Positions 15,748-23,968 of a stretch of 64,000 nt of DNA are shown here, piece by piece. Numbering within the stretch: the stretch's first letter is position 1; each line of letters starts with the position of its first letter. The notes beneath the pieces are model-generated. The model was not told the origin of the DNA. It saw only the letters and a list, made by a program, of their open reading frames with translations, and made no database searches. This DNA is from an uncultured Vampirovibrio sp. (lineage in GTDB: Bacteria > Cyanobacteriota > Vampirovibrionia > Gastranaerophilales > Gastranaerophilaceae). The position numbers and the translations under genes are program-made. The stretch is taken from positions 372,001 through 436,000 of the forward strand of contig CAJTPW010000002.1 in the NCBI GenBank assembly GCA_910578465.1, in the 5' to 3' direction.

Positions 15748-18393
15748 ATGACAGAAGAAAAAAATTGCAATTGCGTTTGCGAATGCAATGAAGAAGAAAC
15801 AAGAAAACCTGTTGAAAGTGTTGAAGACCTTGAAGAGTTGATTTCAAGAGTAAAAACTGCGCAAAAAGAATTTGCAAGCTACTCACAGGAACAAATCGAC
15901 AAAATCTTCAGAGCAGCAGCGCTTGCGGCAAACAAAGCAAGAATTCCTCTTGCAAAAATGGCCGTTGAAGAATCAGGCATGGGCGTTGTAGAAGATAAAA
16001 TCGTGAAAAACCACTTCGCTTCAGAATATATCTACAACAAATTCAAAAACGCTAAAACATGCGGTATTTTAGAAGAAGACAAAGTAAACGGTATTAAAAA
16101 AGTGGGCGAGCCCTTAGGTGTCATCGCAGGTATCGTTCCTACAACAAACCCGACTTCTACCGCAATTTTCAAATCTTTAATCTGCTTAAAGACAAGAAAC
16201 GCAATTATTTTCTCACCCCACCCGAGAGCAAAAAAAGCTACAATTGAAGCTGCAAAAATTGTTCTTAACGCTGCAATTAAAGCAGGCGCACCGAAAGATA
16301 TCATCGGCTGGATTGATGTTCCTTCAATTGAACTTTCAAATATGCTTATGAAACACCCTAAAATCGATGCTATCCTTGCAACAGGCGGCCCCGGAATGGT
16401 TAAAGCCGCTTATTCATCAGGCAAACCCGCTTTAGGTGTTGGCTCAGGAAACACTCCTGCGGTTATCGATGAAACGGCAGACATTAAAATGGCAGTTTCT
16501 TCTATTTTAATGTCAAAGACTTTTGACAACGGTATGATTTGTGCTTCAGAACAATCTATCGTTGCGGTTAAAGACGTATATGATGCGGTTAAAGAAGAGC
16601 TCGTAAAAAGAGGTGCATATATTCTTAACGAAAAAGAAGCCGAAAAAGTTTCTAAGATCATTTTAACCGAAGCAGGCAGCGTAAACCCGAAAATCGTTGG
16701 TCAGCCCGCTTATAAAATTGCAGAACTTGCAGGCATTTCGGTTCCCGAATGCGCTAAAGTTCTCGTTGGAGAAGAAACTGAAGTTGCAATGGAAAATCCG
16801 TTCTCTCATGAAAAACTTTCTCCAATCCTTGCTCTATACAAAGCTGAAGACTTTGAAGAAGCAACCGATATGGCATACCACCTTGTAATTCTTGGCGGCG
16901 CAGGCCACACTTCAGTTCTTTATACAGACGCAAGAACACAAGAAAGAATTGACTACTTTGCCAAAAAGCTTCCCACAGGAAGACTTTTAATCAACTCTCC
17001 ATCATCACAGGGCGGTATCGGAGACCTTTATAACTTCAGACTCGAACCGTCATTAACACTCGGATGCGGAAGCTGGGGCGGAAACTCCGTAAGTGAAAAC
17101 GTTGGTATTAAACATTTATTAAACTACAAAACTGTGGCTGAAAGGAGAGAAAATATGTTATGGTTTAAGGTTCCGCCGAAAATATACTTCAAAAGAGGTG
17201 CAACCGATTTAGCGCTTCGCGAACTTAAAGGAAGAAAACGCGCATTTATCGTAACGGACAGATTCTTGTTCGATTCACGCGCAGTTGATCAAGTTACAAA
17301 AGTTCTTGAAGATATCGGTATGGATTTCCAAATCTTCTTCGACGTTAAACCTGACCCGACACTTTCAACCATTAACGAAGCTATGCAGATGGTTAACGTT
17401 TATAAACCTGACGTAATCATTGCTCTTGGCGGAGGCTCACCGATTGACGCAGCTAAAGTTATCTGGTTAATGTATGAACAGCCCGATACGGTATTTGATG
17501 ATGTTGCAATGAGATTTATGGATATCAGAAAGAGAATTTGTGATGTTCCTGAACTCGGCCAGAAAGCTCTTATGGTTGCAATCCCGACCACATCAGGTAC
17601 AGGTTCTGAAGTAACTTCATTTGCGGTTATCACAGACGATAAGACACACATCAAATATCCTCTTGCAGACTACGCTTTAACACCGAATATGGCAATTATC
17701 GACCCGAACTTTGTTGATACAATGCCAAAAGGCCTATGTGCCGCTTCAGGTATCGACGCTTTAACTCACGCGGTTGAAGCATACGTATCTTGCATGGCAA
17801 CAAACTTCACAAACTCTCCTGCATTGGAAGCAACAAAGTTAATCTTCAGATACTTACCGCGTTCATACAACGGCGGAAAAGACGATCCTGTTGCAAGAGA
17901 AAAAATCCACTACGCTTCTTGCCTTGCAGGTATGGCATTTGCAAACGCATTCTTAGGACTTTGCCACTCTATGGCTCACAAGCTCGGTGCTGCATTTAAC
18001 ATTCCGCACGGTGTTGCAAACGCATTGTTAATTAACCAGATTATCAGATACAATGCTAACGACTGTCCGAAAAAACAGGCTACATTCCCGCAATATAAAT
18101 ATCCGATGGCAAAAGCTAAATACGGACAAATTGCGGATAACCTCGGCCTTGGCGGCAAAAATGACGATGAAAAGGTTAACCTTCTTTTAGAAGCTATTAC
18201 AAACTTGAAAAAAGACATTAACCTTCCGTTGTCAATTAAAGATGCAGGTGTAACAGAAGAAGACTTCTATGCAAAATTAGACGGTCTTGTAGAACTTGCA
18301 TTCGACGACCAGTGCACGGGCGCAAACCCTGTATATCCTTTGATGGAAGAAATCAGAGAAATCTACATCAAAGCATTTAACGGCGTGTACTAA
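15748..18393 (+). CDS. adhE: bifunctional acetaldehyde-CoA/alcohol dehydrogenase
   Basis: AdhE reduces acetyl-CoA to acetaldehyde and then to ethanol, regenerating two NAD+. The 881-aa product has the CoA-dependent aldehyde dehydrogenase half (about 20-450, catalytic Cys in NGMICASEQS) and the iron-dependent alcohol dehydrogenase half (about 465-881), with GGGSPIDAAKVIW, IPTTSGTGSEVT and the iron-binding histidines in HAVEAY, CHSMAHKLG and IPHGVAN. The order and length are standard, and such proteins form spirosomes. An odd N-terminal tail CNCVCECNEEE precedes the domain. Two Rex operators and the nearby rex gene indicate repression at low NADH. Confidence 0.97.
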   Translation: MTEEKNCNCVCECNEEETRKPVESVEDLEELISRVKTAQKEFASYSQEQIDKIFRAAALAANKARIPLAKMAVEESGMGVVEDKIVKNHFASEYIYNKFKNAKTCGILEEDKVNGIKKVGEPLGVIAGIVPTTNPTSTAIFKSLICLKTRNAIIFSPHPRAKKATIEAAKIVLNAAIKAGAPKDIIGWIDVPSIELSNMLMKHPKIDAILATGGPGMVKAAYSSGKPALGVGSGNTPAVIDETADIKMAVSSILMSKTFDNGMICASEQSIVAVKDVYDAVKEELVKRGAYILNEKEAEKVSKIILTEAGSVNPKIVGQPAYKIAELAGISVPECAKVLVGEETEVAMENPFSHEKLSPILALYKAEDFEEATDMAYHLVILGGAGHTSVLYTDARTQERIDYFAKKLPTGRLLINSPSSQGGIGDLYNFRLEPSLTLGCGSWGGNSVSENVGIKHLLNYKTVAERRENMLWFKVPPKIYFKRGATDLALRELKGRKRAFIVTDRFLFDSRAVDQVTKVLEDIGMDFQIFFDVKPDPTLSTINEAMQMVNVYKPDVIIALGGGSPIDAAKVIWLMYEQPDTVFDDVAMRFMDIRKRICDVPELGQKALMVAIPTTSGTGSEVTSFAVITDDKTHIKYPLADYALTPNMAIIDPNFVDTMPKGLCAASGIDALTHAVEAYVSCMATNFTNSPALEATKLIFRYLPRSYNGGKDDPVAREKIHYASCLAGMAFANAFLGLCHSMAHKLGAAFNIPHGVANALLINQIIRYNANDCPKKQATFPQYKYPMAKAKYGQIADNLGLGGKNDDEKVNLLLEAITNLKKDINLPLSIKDAGVTEEDFYAKLDGLVELAFDDQCTGANPVYPLMEEIREIYIKAFNGVY

Positions 18394-18408
18394 TTCAAAA
18401 ATAAAGTT

Positions 18409-18445
18409 AAAGCCCCGAATGTAAAAACTCGGGGCTTTATTATAA
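18409..18445 (+). terminator. terminator after adhE
   Basis: AAAGCCCCGA pairs with TCGGGGCTTT around a 10-base loop, followed by TATTATAA. Confidence 0.8.
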
Positions 18446-18463
18446 CTGTTTTCAAGTTTTTTT

Positions 18464-18710
18464 TGAAATGGAGTTTATTTAGGGTAAGAGGACCGTAAAA
18501 GAGGCTTGGGGGCGGAGGTTCAAAATTTCAATTGCAAATCATAAACGGGACCGTGTCCGATTACCCTAAATAAATGCAACAAAAAGAAAAACTCGGTTTT
18601 AAATATTTGTAACGTCGACAGGGCGGTCTGTTGCACATCAACCTGTAACCAGAAAGCTTTAAGCGCAGTGCTTCGCGACAGTCTCCTTATACAAATATCT
18701 TCAACCTCCA
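18464..18710 (+). ncRNA. structured repeat RNA, copy 2 (both domains)
   Basis: Here P2 has a different sequence yet still pairs perfectly: TTTATTTAGGGTAA (18474-18487) with TTACCCTAAATAAA (18561-18574). P3 is GGAC (18490-18493)/GTCC (18555-18558). The conserved inner sequence GGACCGTAAAAGAGGCTTG is retained. The 3' domain has P5 ATATTTGTA (18603-18611)/TACAAATAT (18690-18698) around GGGCGGTCTGTTGCACATCA; CTGTTG (18628-18633) can pair with CGACAG (18676-18681). The copy ends 46 bases before rex, so it could lie in the rex leader. I cannot place it in a known RNA family. Confidence 0.7.
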
Positions 18711-18756
18711 ATATACTGATAAGTATTCATTTCTTAAAACCGAAAAGGATAGAAAA

Positions 18757-19377
18757 ATGACAGGAAAATTCCCGAACACTGTAATAAACAGACTGACCCT
18801 TTATCATTGTATTCTTGTCGATTATATTAAAAATAACCTTGATACAATCACAAGTTCTGCAATTGCAGCCCTTTTAAAAATCGACGATTCGCAGGTCAGA
18901 AAAGATATTTCATTGCTTAAAAATACAGGAAAAAGCAGGGTCGGATACCTCGTTTCAGACCTTAAAAATTCAATAGAAAAAACCCTCGGGTTTGAAAGAC
19001 CAAAAAACGCCTTCATTGTGGGTGCAGGGAATTTGGGAATGGCGCTTGCAAATTATAACAATTTCACGGATTACGGCTTGAATGTTGTTGCGCTTTTTGA
19101 CAACGATAAAAACAAAATCGGCAAAAAAATTAAAGACAAGGAAATTTGTGACATAGCAGAGCTTCCGTCTTTGGCTGAAAAATTGCATATCGAAATGGCG
19201 ATTTTGACCGTGCCTATGGCTGCAGCGCAAGATATGGCAGATTTTTTAACAAAATCAAACATTAAATATATCTGGAACTTCTCCCCGAGCGTTCTTGATG
19301 TACCCGATGGTGTTGAAGTTTGGAATGAAAACCTTATGGGCAATTTTCTGCAGTTTTCTTACAAAATCGGGAAGTGA
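18757..19377 (+). CDS. rex: redox-sensing transcriptional repressor Rex
   Basis: Rex binds DNA when NADH is low and lets go when NADH rises. The 206-aa product has the N-terminal winged helix (IPxTVxxRLxxY-like NTVINRLTLYHCIL, then KIDDSQVRKDISLL) and a Rossmann domain with VGAGNLGMALANY. A C-terminal domain-swap helix ends it (ENLMGNFLQFSYKI). AAAGGATAG precedes the ATG. It lies downstream of adhE, whose promoter carries two Rex sites. Confidence 0.95.
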   Translation: MTGKFPNTVINRLTLYHCILVDYIKNNLDTITSSAIAALLKIDDSQVRKDISLLKNTGKSRVGYLVSDLKNSIEKTLGFERPKNAFIVGAGNLGMALANYNNFTDYGLNVVALFDNDKNKIGKKIKDKEICDIAELPSLAEKLHIEMAILTVPMAAAQDMADFLTKSNIKYIWNFSPSVLDVPDGVEVWNENLMGNFLQFSYKIGK

Positions 19378-19531
19378 ATACAGCAGGGTTTACAAATTGA
19401 GATTATTCAAAAATTAAAATCCTGCAATCGCCCTCATTTGTTGTAATGCAATAAAAAAGCTTATGAATAACAAATTATATTTTAAAAAAAGTTTTAATAA
19501 AATTTTGTTTGAAATATAATTAAAAGTAACT

Positions 19532-20113
19532 ATGGATATTTTGAATTTCAAAGAATTGGATTCCACAAGTGTATGGGCGAGGAAGAACTTAAAGGATTTA
19601 GAAAACTTTAAGGTAATCAGTGCCGATGTTCAAACACAGGGGCATGGACAATTTGAAAGAAAATGGTATTCAACGGATAAAAACGGCGGAAACGTTTATA
19701 TATCCATAGTTTTGAAGCCAAAAAACATTGAACATTTAAACGAGCTTACAAGATATACAAGCTACATTGGGGCTAAAACCCTTGAACAATATGGAGTTAA
19801 GCCAAAGTTTAAATTCCCGAACGACATTTTAATTGAAGGTAAAAAAATAGCAGGAATTCTTGCAGAATCAGTATTCATAGGAAACGAATTTAAGGGTGTA
19901 ATTGTTGGAATTGGGATAAATTTAAACCTTGCGGCGGAAGATATTGCCCATATTGATATCCCCGCAACTTCGCTTTTTTTGGAAACAGGCAAAAATATTG
20001 ATAAAGACAGCTTTTTAGAAAAGCTTATCGAAAACTTTAAAAAAGAATATGATGACTTTCTTGAAAATGGCCTCCCCGAAGACATTTCGGAAGATTTAAA
20101 AATAAAGGCTTAA
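19532..20113 (+). CDS. birA: biotin-[acyl carrier] protein ligase, short form
   Basis: BirA attaches biotin to carrier lysines. The 193-aa product contains the ligase core: QTQGHGQFERKWYS, the counterpart of GRGRxxRxW; KFPNDILI with the catalytic-region lysine; and KKIAGILAES and VGIGINLNL. It lacks an N-terminal DNA-binding domain and ends before the usual C-terminal SH3-like domain, so it cannot act as a repressor. TATAAT lies only 12 bases before the ATG and no ribosome site is visible, so the leader may be very short. It is directly upstream of a biotin-dependent enzyme, its likely substrate. Confidence 0.88.
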   Translation: MDILNFKELDSTSVWARKNLKDLENFKVISADVQTQGHGQFERKWYSTDKNGGNVYISIVLKPKNIEHLNELTRYTSYIGAKTLEQYGVKPKFKFPNDILIEGKKIAGILAESVFIGNEFKGVIVGIGINLNLAAEDIAHIDIPATSLFLETGKNIDKDSFLEKLIENFKKEYDDFLENGLPEDISEDLKIKA

Positions 20114-20167
20114 AAAGCCTTGGAAAAATTTAAGACATTACGTGATACAAAATAAGAGGATAAAAAA

Positions 20168-21958
20168 ATGGCAAAAAAACAAATTAAAGTTATGGATACC
20201 TCGTTCCGCGACGGTTTTCAATCCGTTTACGGGGCAAGAGTTTTCACAAAAGACTTTTTACCCGCTTTGGAATCAGCGGTAGCTGCAGGTTTAAAACACT
20301 TTGAAGTGGGCGGCGGCGCAAGATTTCAATCACCGATTTTCTATTGTAACGAAAATGCTTTCGATATGATGGATACAATAAGGAAAACGGTTGGCCCCGA
20401 TATTAACCTTCAAACTTTAGCACGCGGTGTAAACGTTGTAGGGCTTGACTCTCAACCGAGAGACATCATCAATCTTCACGCTAAAATGTTTAAAAAACAC
20501 GGCATGACAACAATCAGAAACTTTGATGCCCTAAACGATGTTAATAACTTAATTTATTCAGGACAATGTATTAAAGATAACGGCTTAAAACACGAAGTTA
20601 CAATCACAATGATGGAACTTCCGATAGGCTGCACAGGCGCACATGATGTTGCTTTTTATGAAAAAGTTTTAAGAAACATTCTGGATGCCGGCATTCCTTT
20701 TGATAGTCTTGCATTTAAAGATGCTTCAGGAACTTCCGCTCCAAGAAAAGTTTATGAAACAATCAAAAGAACAAGGGAAATCCTTGGCGAAGATATGCAC
20801 ATCAGATTCCACAGCCACGAAACCGCAGGAACAGGCCTTGCCGCTTATATGGCAGCGCTTGACGGCGGTGCTGACGGTATCGACCTTTCTATGAAACCCG
20901 TTTCAGGCGGAACAGCACAGCCCGATATCGTTTCTATGTGGCATGCTCTTAAAGGCAGTGAATATGACCTTGGAATCGATGTTGAAAAGATTTTAGAAAC
21001 CGAAGAAATCTTCAAAGAAGCTATGAAGGATTACTTCCTGCCTCCTGAAGCAATGGCTGTTAACCCTGTTATCATCTCTTCTCCGCTTCCGGGTGGCGCA
21101 CTCACTGCAAATACGCAGATGATGAGAGACAACGGCACAATGGATAAATTCCCCGAAGTTGTTGCTGCTATGAAAGAAGTTGTTGAAAAAGGCGGCTTTG
21201 CAACAAGCGTTACTCCCGTTTCACAATTCTACTTCCAACAGGCTTATTCAAACGTTATGTTTGGCAAATGGAATAAAATTACTGAAGGCTACGGCAAAAT
21301 GGTTCTCGGATATTTCGGCAAAACTCCTTGCGAACCCGACGCGGAACTTGTTAAAATGGCGTCAGAACAGCTTGGTCTGCAGCCTACAACGGAATTAGTC
21401 GTTGACCTTAATGATAAAGACCCGAACAAAGGTATTGAAGCTGCTAAGAAAATGCTTAAAGAAGCAAATCTTGAAGAAACCGAAGAAAACATCTTCATCG
21501 CCGCTGCCTGCAAAGAAAAGGGTATTATGTTCCTTCAAGGCAAAGGTCAAATCGGCGTTAGAAAAAATGCGGATGTTAAACAGTGCTCCGTTGCAGGTGA
21601 AAAACCCGAAGGCTACACGGTTTCTGTTAATAACAAAAAATATTCCGTTAGAATTGAAGGCCAGAAAGCTGTTGTTAACGGAAAAACATATGATATCAGC
21701 GTTAAAGAAGGCGTTGAAGCAAAAGCAGGCGTTGCAAGCTCCGATGCTACACCGATTAAAGCAGCACTCCCGGGTGCCGTTCTTAAGATTAACGTTGCAG
21801 AAGGCGACAACATTGAAGAAGGCGATGTGCTTTTAGTTTTGGAAGCTATGAAAATGGAAACTGAAATCAAATCTCCAAAAGCAGGTGTTGTAGCTTCTGT
21901 TGATGTTAGCGTAGGCGACCAGGTGAAAAACGGTCAGGTTATGGTAACGTTGGGTTAA
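20168..21958 (+). CDS. oadA: biotin-dependent carboxyltransferase / oxaloacetate decarboxylase alpha subunit
   Basis: The 596-aa product joins a carboxyltransferase TIM barrel (about 1-280, KVMDTSFRDGFQS with the metal and substrate residues; the RFHSHETAG metal motif), a PYC/OADA connecting domain (to about 460) and a biotinyl domain (about 520-596) with the biotin lysine in LEAMKMETEI. It transfers CO2 from a carboxylic acid such as oxaloacetate to biotin. The decarboxylase beta subunit follows after 11 bases and a biotin ligase precedes it, which points to a Na+-pumping decarboxylase rather than pyruvate carboxylase. Glutaconyl- or methylmalonyl-CoA substrates are less likely with this barrel type. 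Confidence 0.9.
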   Translation: MAKKQIKVMDTSFRDGFQSVYGARVFTKDFLPALESAVAAGLKHFEVGGGARFQSPIFYCNENAFDMMDTIRKTVGPDINLQTLARGVNVVGLDSQPRDIINLHAKMFKKHGMTTIRNFDALNDVNNLIYSGQCIKDNGLKHEVTITMMELPIGCTGAHDVAFYEKVLRNILDAGIPFDSLAFKDASGTSAPRKVYETIKRTREILGEDMHIRFHSHETAGTGLAAYMAALDGGADGIDLSMKPVSGGTAQPDIVSMWHALKGSEYDLGIDVEKILETEEIFKEAMKDYFLPPEAMAVNPVIISSPLPGGALTANTQMMRDNGTMDKFPEVVAAMKEVVEKGGFATSVTPVSQFYFQQAYSNVMFGKWNKITEGYGKMVLGYFGKTPCEPDAELVKMASEQLGLQPTTELVVDLNDKDPNKGIEAAKKMLKEANLEETEENIFIAAACKEKGIMFLQGKGQIGVRKNADVKQCSVAGEKPEGYTVSVNNKKYSVRIEGQKAVVNGKTYDISVKEGVEAKAGVASSDATPIKAALPGAVLKINVAEGDNIEEGDVLLVLEAMKMETEIKSPKAGVVASVDVSVGDQVKNGQVMVTLG

Positions 21959-21969
21959 GGAGGCTATAG

Positions 21970-23142
21970 ATGAATATTACTGAAAGTTTACAAAGCCTTT
22001 GGAATTCAACAGGCATAGCAAATATGATTTTGCCTCCAAACCCTGATTTACAGGGCGCAGAGCAGATTTTATATCAATTCGGCTCACCGATTATGATTTT
22101 AGTGTGCTTGTTCCTCCTTTGGCTTGGAATTAAAAAACAATTTGAACCGCTTCTTTTGGTTCCGATTGCATTCGGCGGCCTGCTGTCAAACATCCCCCTT
22201 GCAGGAATTGCAGAACCCACGGGTTTCTTGGGAATTATCTATGAAGCAGGTATTCATCAGGGAATTTTCCCCTTGATTATATTTATGGGCGTTGGCGCAA
22301 TGACGGATTTCGGTCCCTTGCTTGCAAACCCGAAAACTGCCCTTCTTGGCGGCGCGGCACAGTTTGGTATCTTCGGTGCATTAATGCTTGCACTCTGCGT
22401 ATTCGGTTTTACCATGCCGCAGGCAGCGTCAATTGGTATTATTGGCGGTGCCGACGGTCCGACATCAATTTATGTAACAAGTAAACTTGCTCCTGAATTA
22501 TTGGGTGCAATTGCGGTTGCCGCATATTCTTATATGGCGCTTGTTCCTGTTATTCAACCGCCGATTATGAAACTTTTAACAACAAAAGCTGAACGTCAGA
22601 TTGAAATGGTACAGCTTAGAGAAGTTTCTCAAAGGGAAAAAATCGTATTCCCGCTTCTTGTTTTGGGACTTTGCATATTCCTTCTGCCCGATGCCTGCCC
22701 TCTAATCGGTGCTCTGGCGTTTGGTAACCTTTGTAAAGAATCAGGCGTTGTTGAAAGACTTTCAAAAACCTTGCAGAACGAACTTATCAACATTGTAACA
22801 ATTTTCTTAGGGCTTTCTGTGGGTTCAAAATTGTCTGCAAGCCAATTCTTAACAATTCAAACATTATTTATCCTGATTTTAGGTATTGTAGCGTTTGGAT
22901 TGGCTACTGCAATGGGCGTAATTTTTGCTAAGATTATGAACAAATGCTCTAAAACCCCGATTAACCCTCTTATTGGTGCGGCGGGCGTTTCAGCCGTTCC
23001 TATGGCAGCAAGGGTTGTAAACAAAGTGGGATTAGAGTATAACCAGAACAATTACCTCTTAATGCACGCTATGGGCCCGAACGTATCAGGCGTAATCGGT
23101 TCTGCCGTTGCAGCAGGTGTATTGCTGGCACTTTGCCACTAA
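21970..23142 (+). CDS. oadB: Na+-translocating decarboxylase beta subunit
   Basis: The 390-aa product is a polytopic membrane protein of the OadB/GcdB/MmdB family, which decarboxylates carboxybiotin and pumps Na+ outward. It shows the region IIGGADGPTSIYVTSK, where the conserved Asp handles Na+, plus GVGAMTDFGPLL and AAGVSAVPMAARV. AAGGAGG precedes the start by seven bases. It is the last gene of birA-oadA-oadB. The small gamma subunit (OadG) that links alpha to beta is not found next to it. Confidence 0.93.
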   Translation: MNITESLQSLWNSTGIANMILPPNPDLQGAEQILYQFGSPIMILVCLFLLWLGIKKQFEPLLLVPIAFGGLLSNIPLAGIAEPTGFLGIIYEAGIHQGIFPLIIFMGVGAMTDFGPLLANPKTALLGGAAQFGIFGALMLALCVFGFTMPQAASIGIIGGADGPTSIYVTSKLAPELLGAIAVAAYSYMALVPVIQPPIMKLLTTKAERQIEMVQLREVSQREKIVFPLLVLGLCIFLLPDACPLIGALAFGNLCKESGVVERLSKTLQNELINIVTIFLGLSVGSKLSASQFLTIQTLFILILGIVAFGLATAMGVIFAKIMNKCSKTPINPLIGAAGVSAVPMAARVVNKVGLEYNQNNYLLMHAMGPNVSGVIGSAVAAGVLLALCH

Positions 23143-23170
23143 TATCCGCTATACATTAAATAAACAGTTT

Positions 23171-23204
23171 AAAACAGGGAAAACTTCAAAATTCCCTGTT
23201 TTTT
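23171..23204 (+). terminator. terminator after oadB
   Basis: AACAGGGAA / TTCCCTGTT with a loop of about 12 bases is followed by TTTTACTTCTTC. Confidence 0.75.
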
Positions 23205-23248
23205 ACTTCTTCAAAACTCGAAATTCAGCGCTGCCGCTATATTGACCT

Positions 23249-23572
23249 CTATAGCAGGACTTTTATAAATTTATACAGAGCAAGGAGCTTTTCATCATTG
23301 TCTTTTATAAATTCAATGTTGTTTTTAATTTCATCCAAAAGCTGTTCTTTATCGTTGATGTCTTTAAAATAAAAAAGATCATGGATTTCAACGCCAAGAG
23401 CCTCGGCAATCTTTATCATATTTTTTGGCTGCGTAAAATATTTTCCGATTTCAATCGCCCCAAGGGTCGGAGTTGCCATCCCAATAAGCTCTGCGAGCTT
23501 TTCCTGGGTTAAGCCCTTTTCTTTTCTTAATTCAGCTATTCTTTTACCAAATAAAGTCTTTATATTGTTCAT
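23249..23572 (-). CDS. XRE-family transcriptional regulator
   Basis: The 107-aa product has a Cro/C1-type helix-turn-helix at about 5-60 (LFGKRIAELRKEKGLTQEKL, MATPTLGAIEIGK) and a C-terminal helical tail that may dimerise. GGAG lies six bases before ATG 23572. It is divergent from the candidate ncRNA and its promoter region is shared with it. Its targets are unknown. Confidence 0.8.
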   Translation of the reverse strand: MNNIKTLFGKRIAELRKEKGLTQEKLAELIGMATPTLGAIEIGKYFTQPKNMIKIAEALGVEIHDLFYFKDINDKEQLLDEIKNNIEFIKDNDEKLLALYKFIKVLL

Positions 23573-23631
23573 TCTTTGCTCCACTTAAATGTTATCTTTA
23601 TTGGTCAGATAAATTAATTTGGCAAAACATG

Positions 23632-23660
23632 TTGACAAATAATGTAAAGCCTTATAAAAT
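23632..23660 (+). promoter_or_regulatory. promoter of the candidate ncRNA
   Basis: TTGACA (23632-23637) and TAAAAT (23655-23660) are exactly 17 bases apart, with a start expected near 23667. No gene with a ribosome site follows within 250 bases. Confidence 0.75.
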
Positions 23661-23666
23661 AAAAAT

Positions 23667-23846
23667 AAAAGAAACTGAATTATGCTAAAGGCTTAATTGC
23701 TTAACTGTCTATAAAATCCCAAAATTGTTATCAATTAATTATTTTGCCTTTTGGGGTTTTGTTTATCTTAAAAAAATAAACTTGAAAAAGCGATGCGGAA
23801 ATTTTTGTTTAATTCAGCAGGGTCGTTTTACACGACCCTTTTTTTA
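23667..23846 (+). ncRNA. candidate ~180-nt small RNA with its own promoter and terminator
   Basis: Between a near-consensus promoter and a perfect terminator lies a non-coding segment that can fold as a closed unit. The outer stem is CTGAATTA (23675-23682)/TAATTCAG (23810-23817). Inside it a 12-bp hairpin joins AAAATCCCAAAA (23713-23724) to TTTTGGGGTTTT (23749-23760), and a small hairpin is GTTTAT/ATAAAC (23761-23781). The terminator AGGGTCGT/ACGACCCT ends in eight T's. Length and closed-ends shape resemble 6S RNA, but I cannot confirm that from sequence alone. gdhA downstream seems to have its own -10 box. Confidence 0.6.
23818..23846 (+). terminator. terminator of the candidate ncRNA
   Basis: AGGGTCGT-TTTAC-ACGACCCT is followed directly by a T run: a textbook intrinsic terminator upstream of gdhA. 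Confidence 0.85.
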
Positions 23847-23921
23847 TTCTGTTAATATTTCTGCATTTTTTAACTAATGTAATAAATTTTCTTTTGTGCG
23901 CATATTTCGCTCTTTACTTTG

Positions 23922-23930
23922 TGCTATAAT
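23922..23930 (+). promoter_or_regulatory. extended -10 promoter of gdhA
   Basis: TGC-TATAAT is a perfect extended -10 element about 40 bases before the gdhA ATG; no good -35 is seen. It lies after the ncRNA terminator, so gdhA need not depend on readthrough. Confidence 0.6.
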
Positions 23931-23968
23931 TATTCCCGTAAAAAAACTTATTATGGAGAATACGTCTT

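Noticed and set aside
18520..18711. Minus-strand open frame of 63 codons between adhE and rex
   Set aside because: It is the complement of structured repeat copy 2, with no ribosome site and no counterpart in the other copies.
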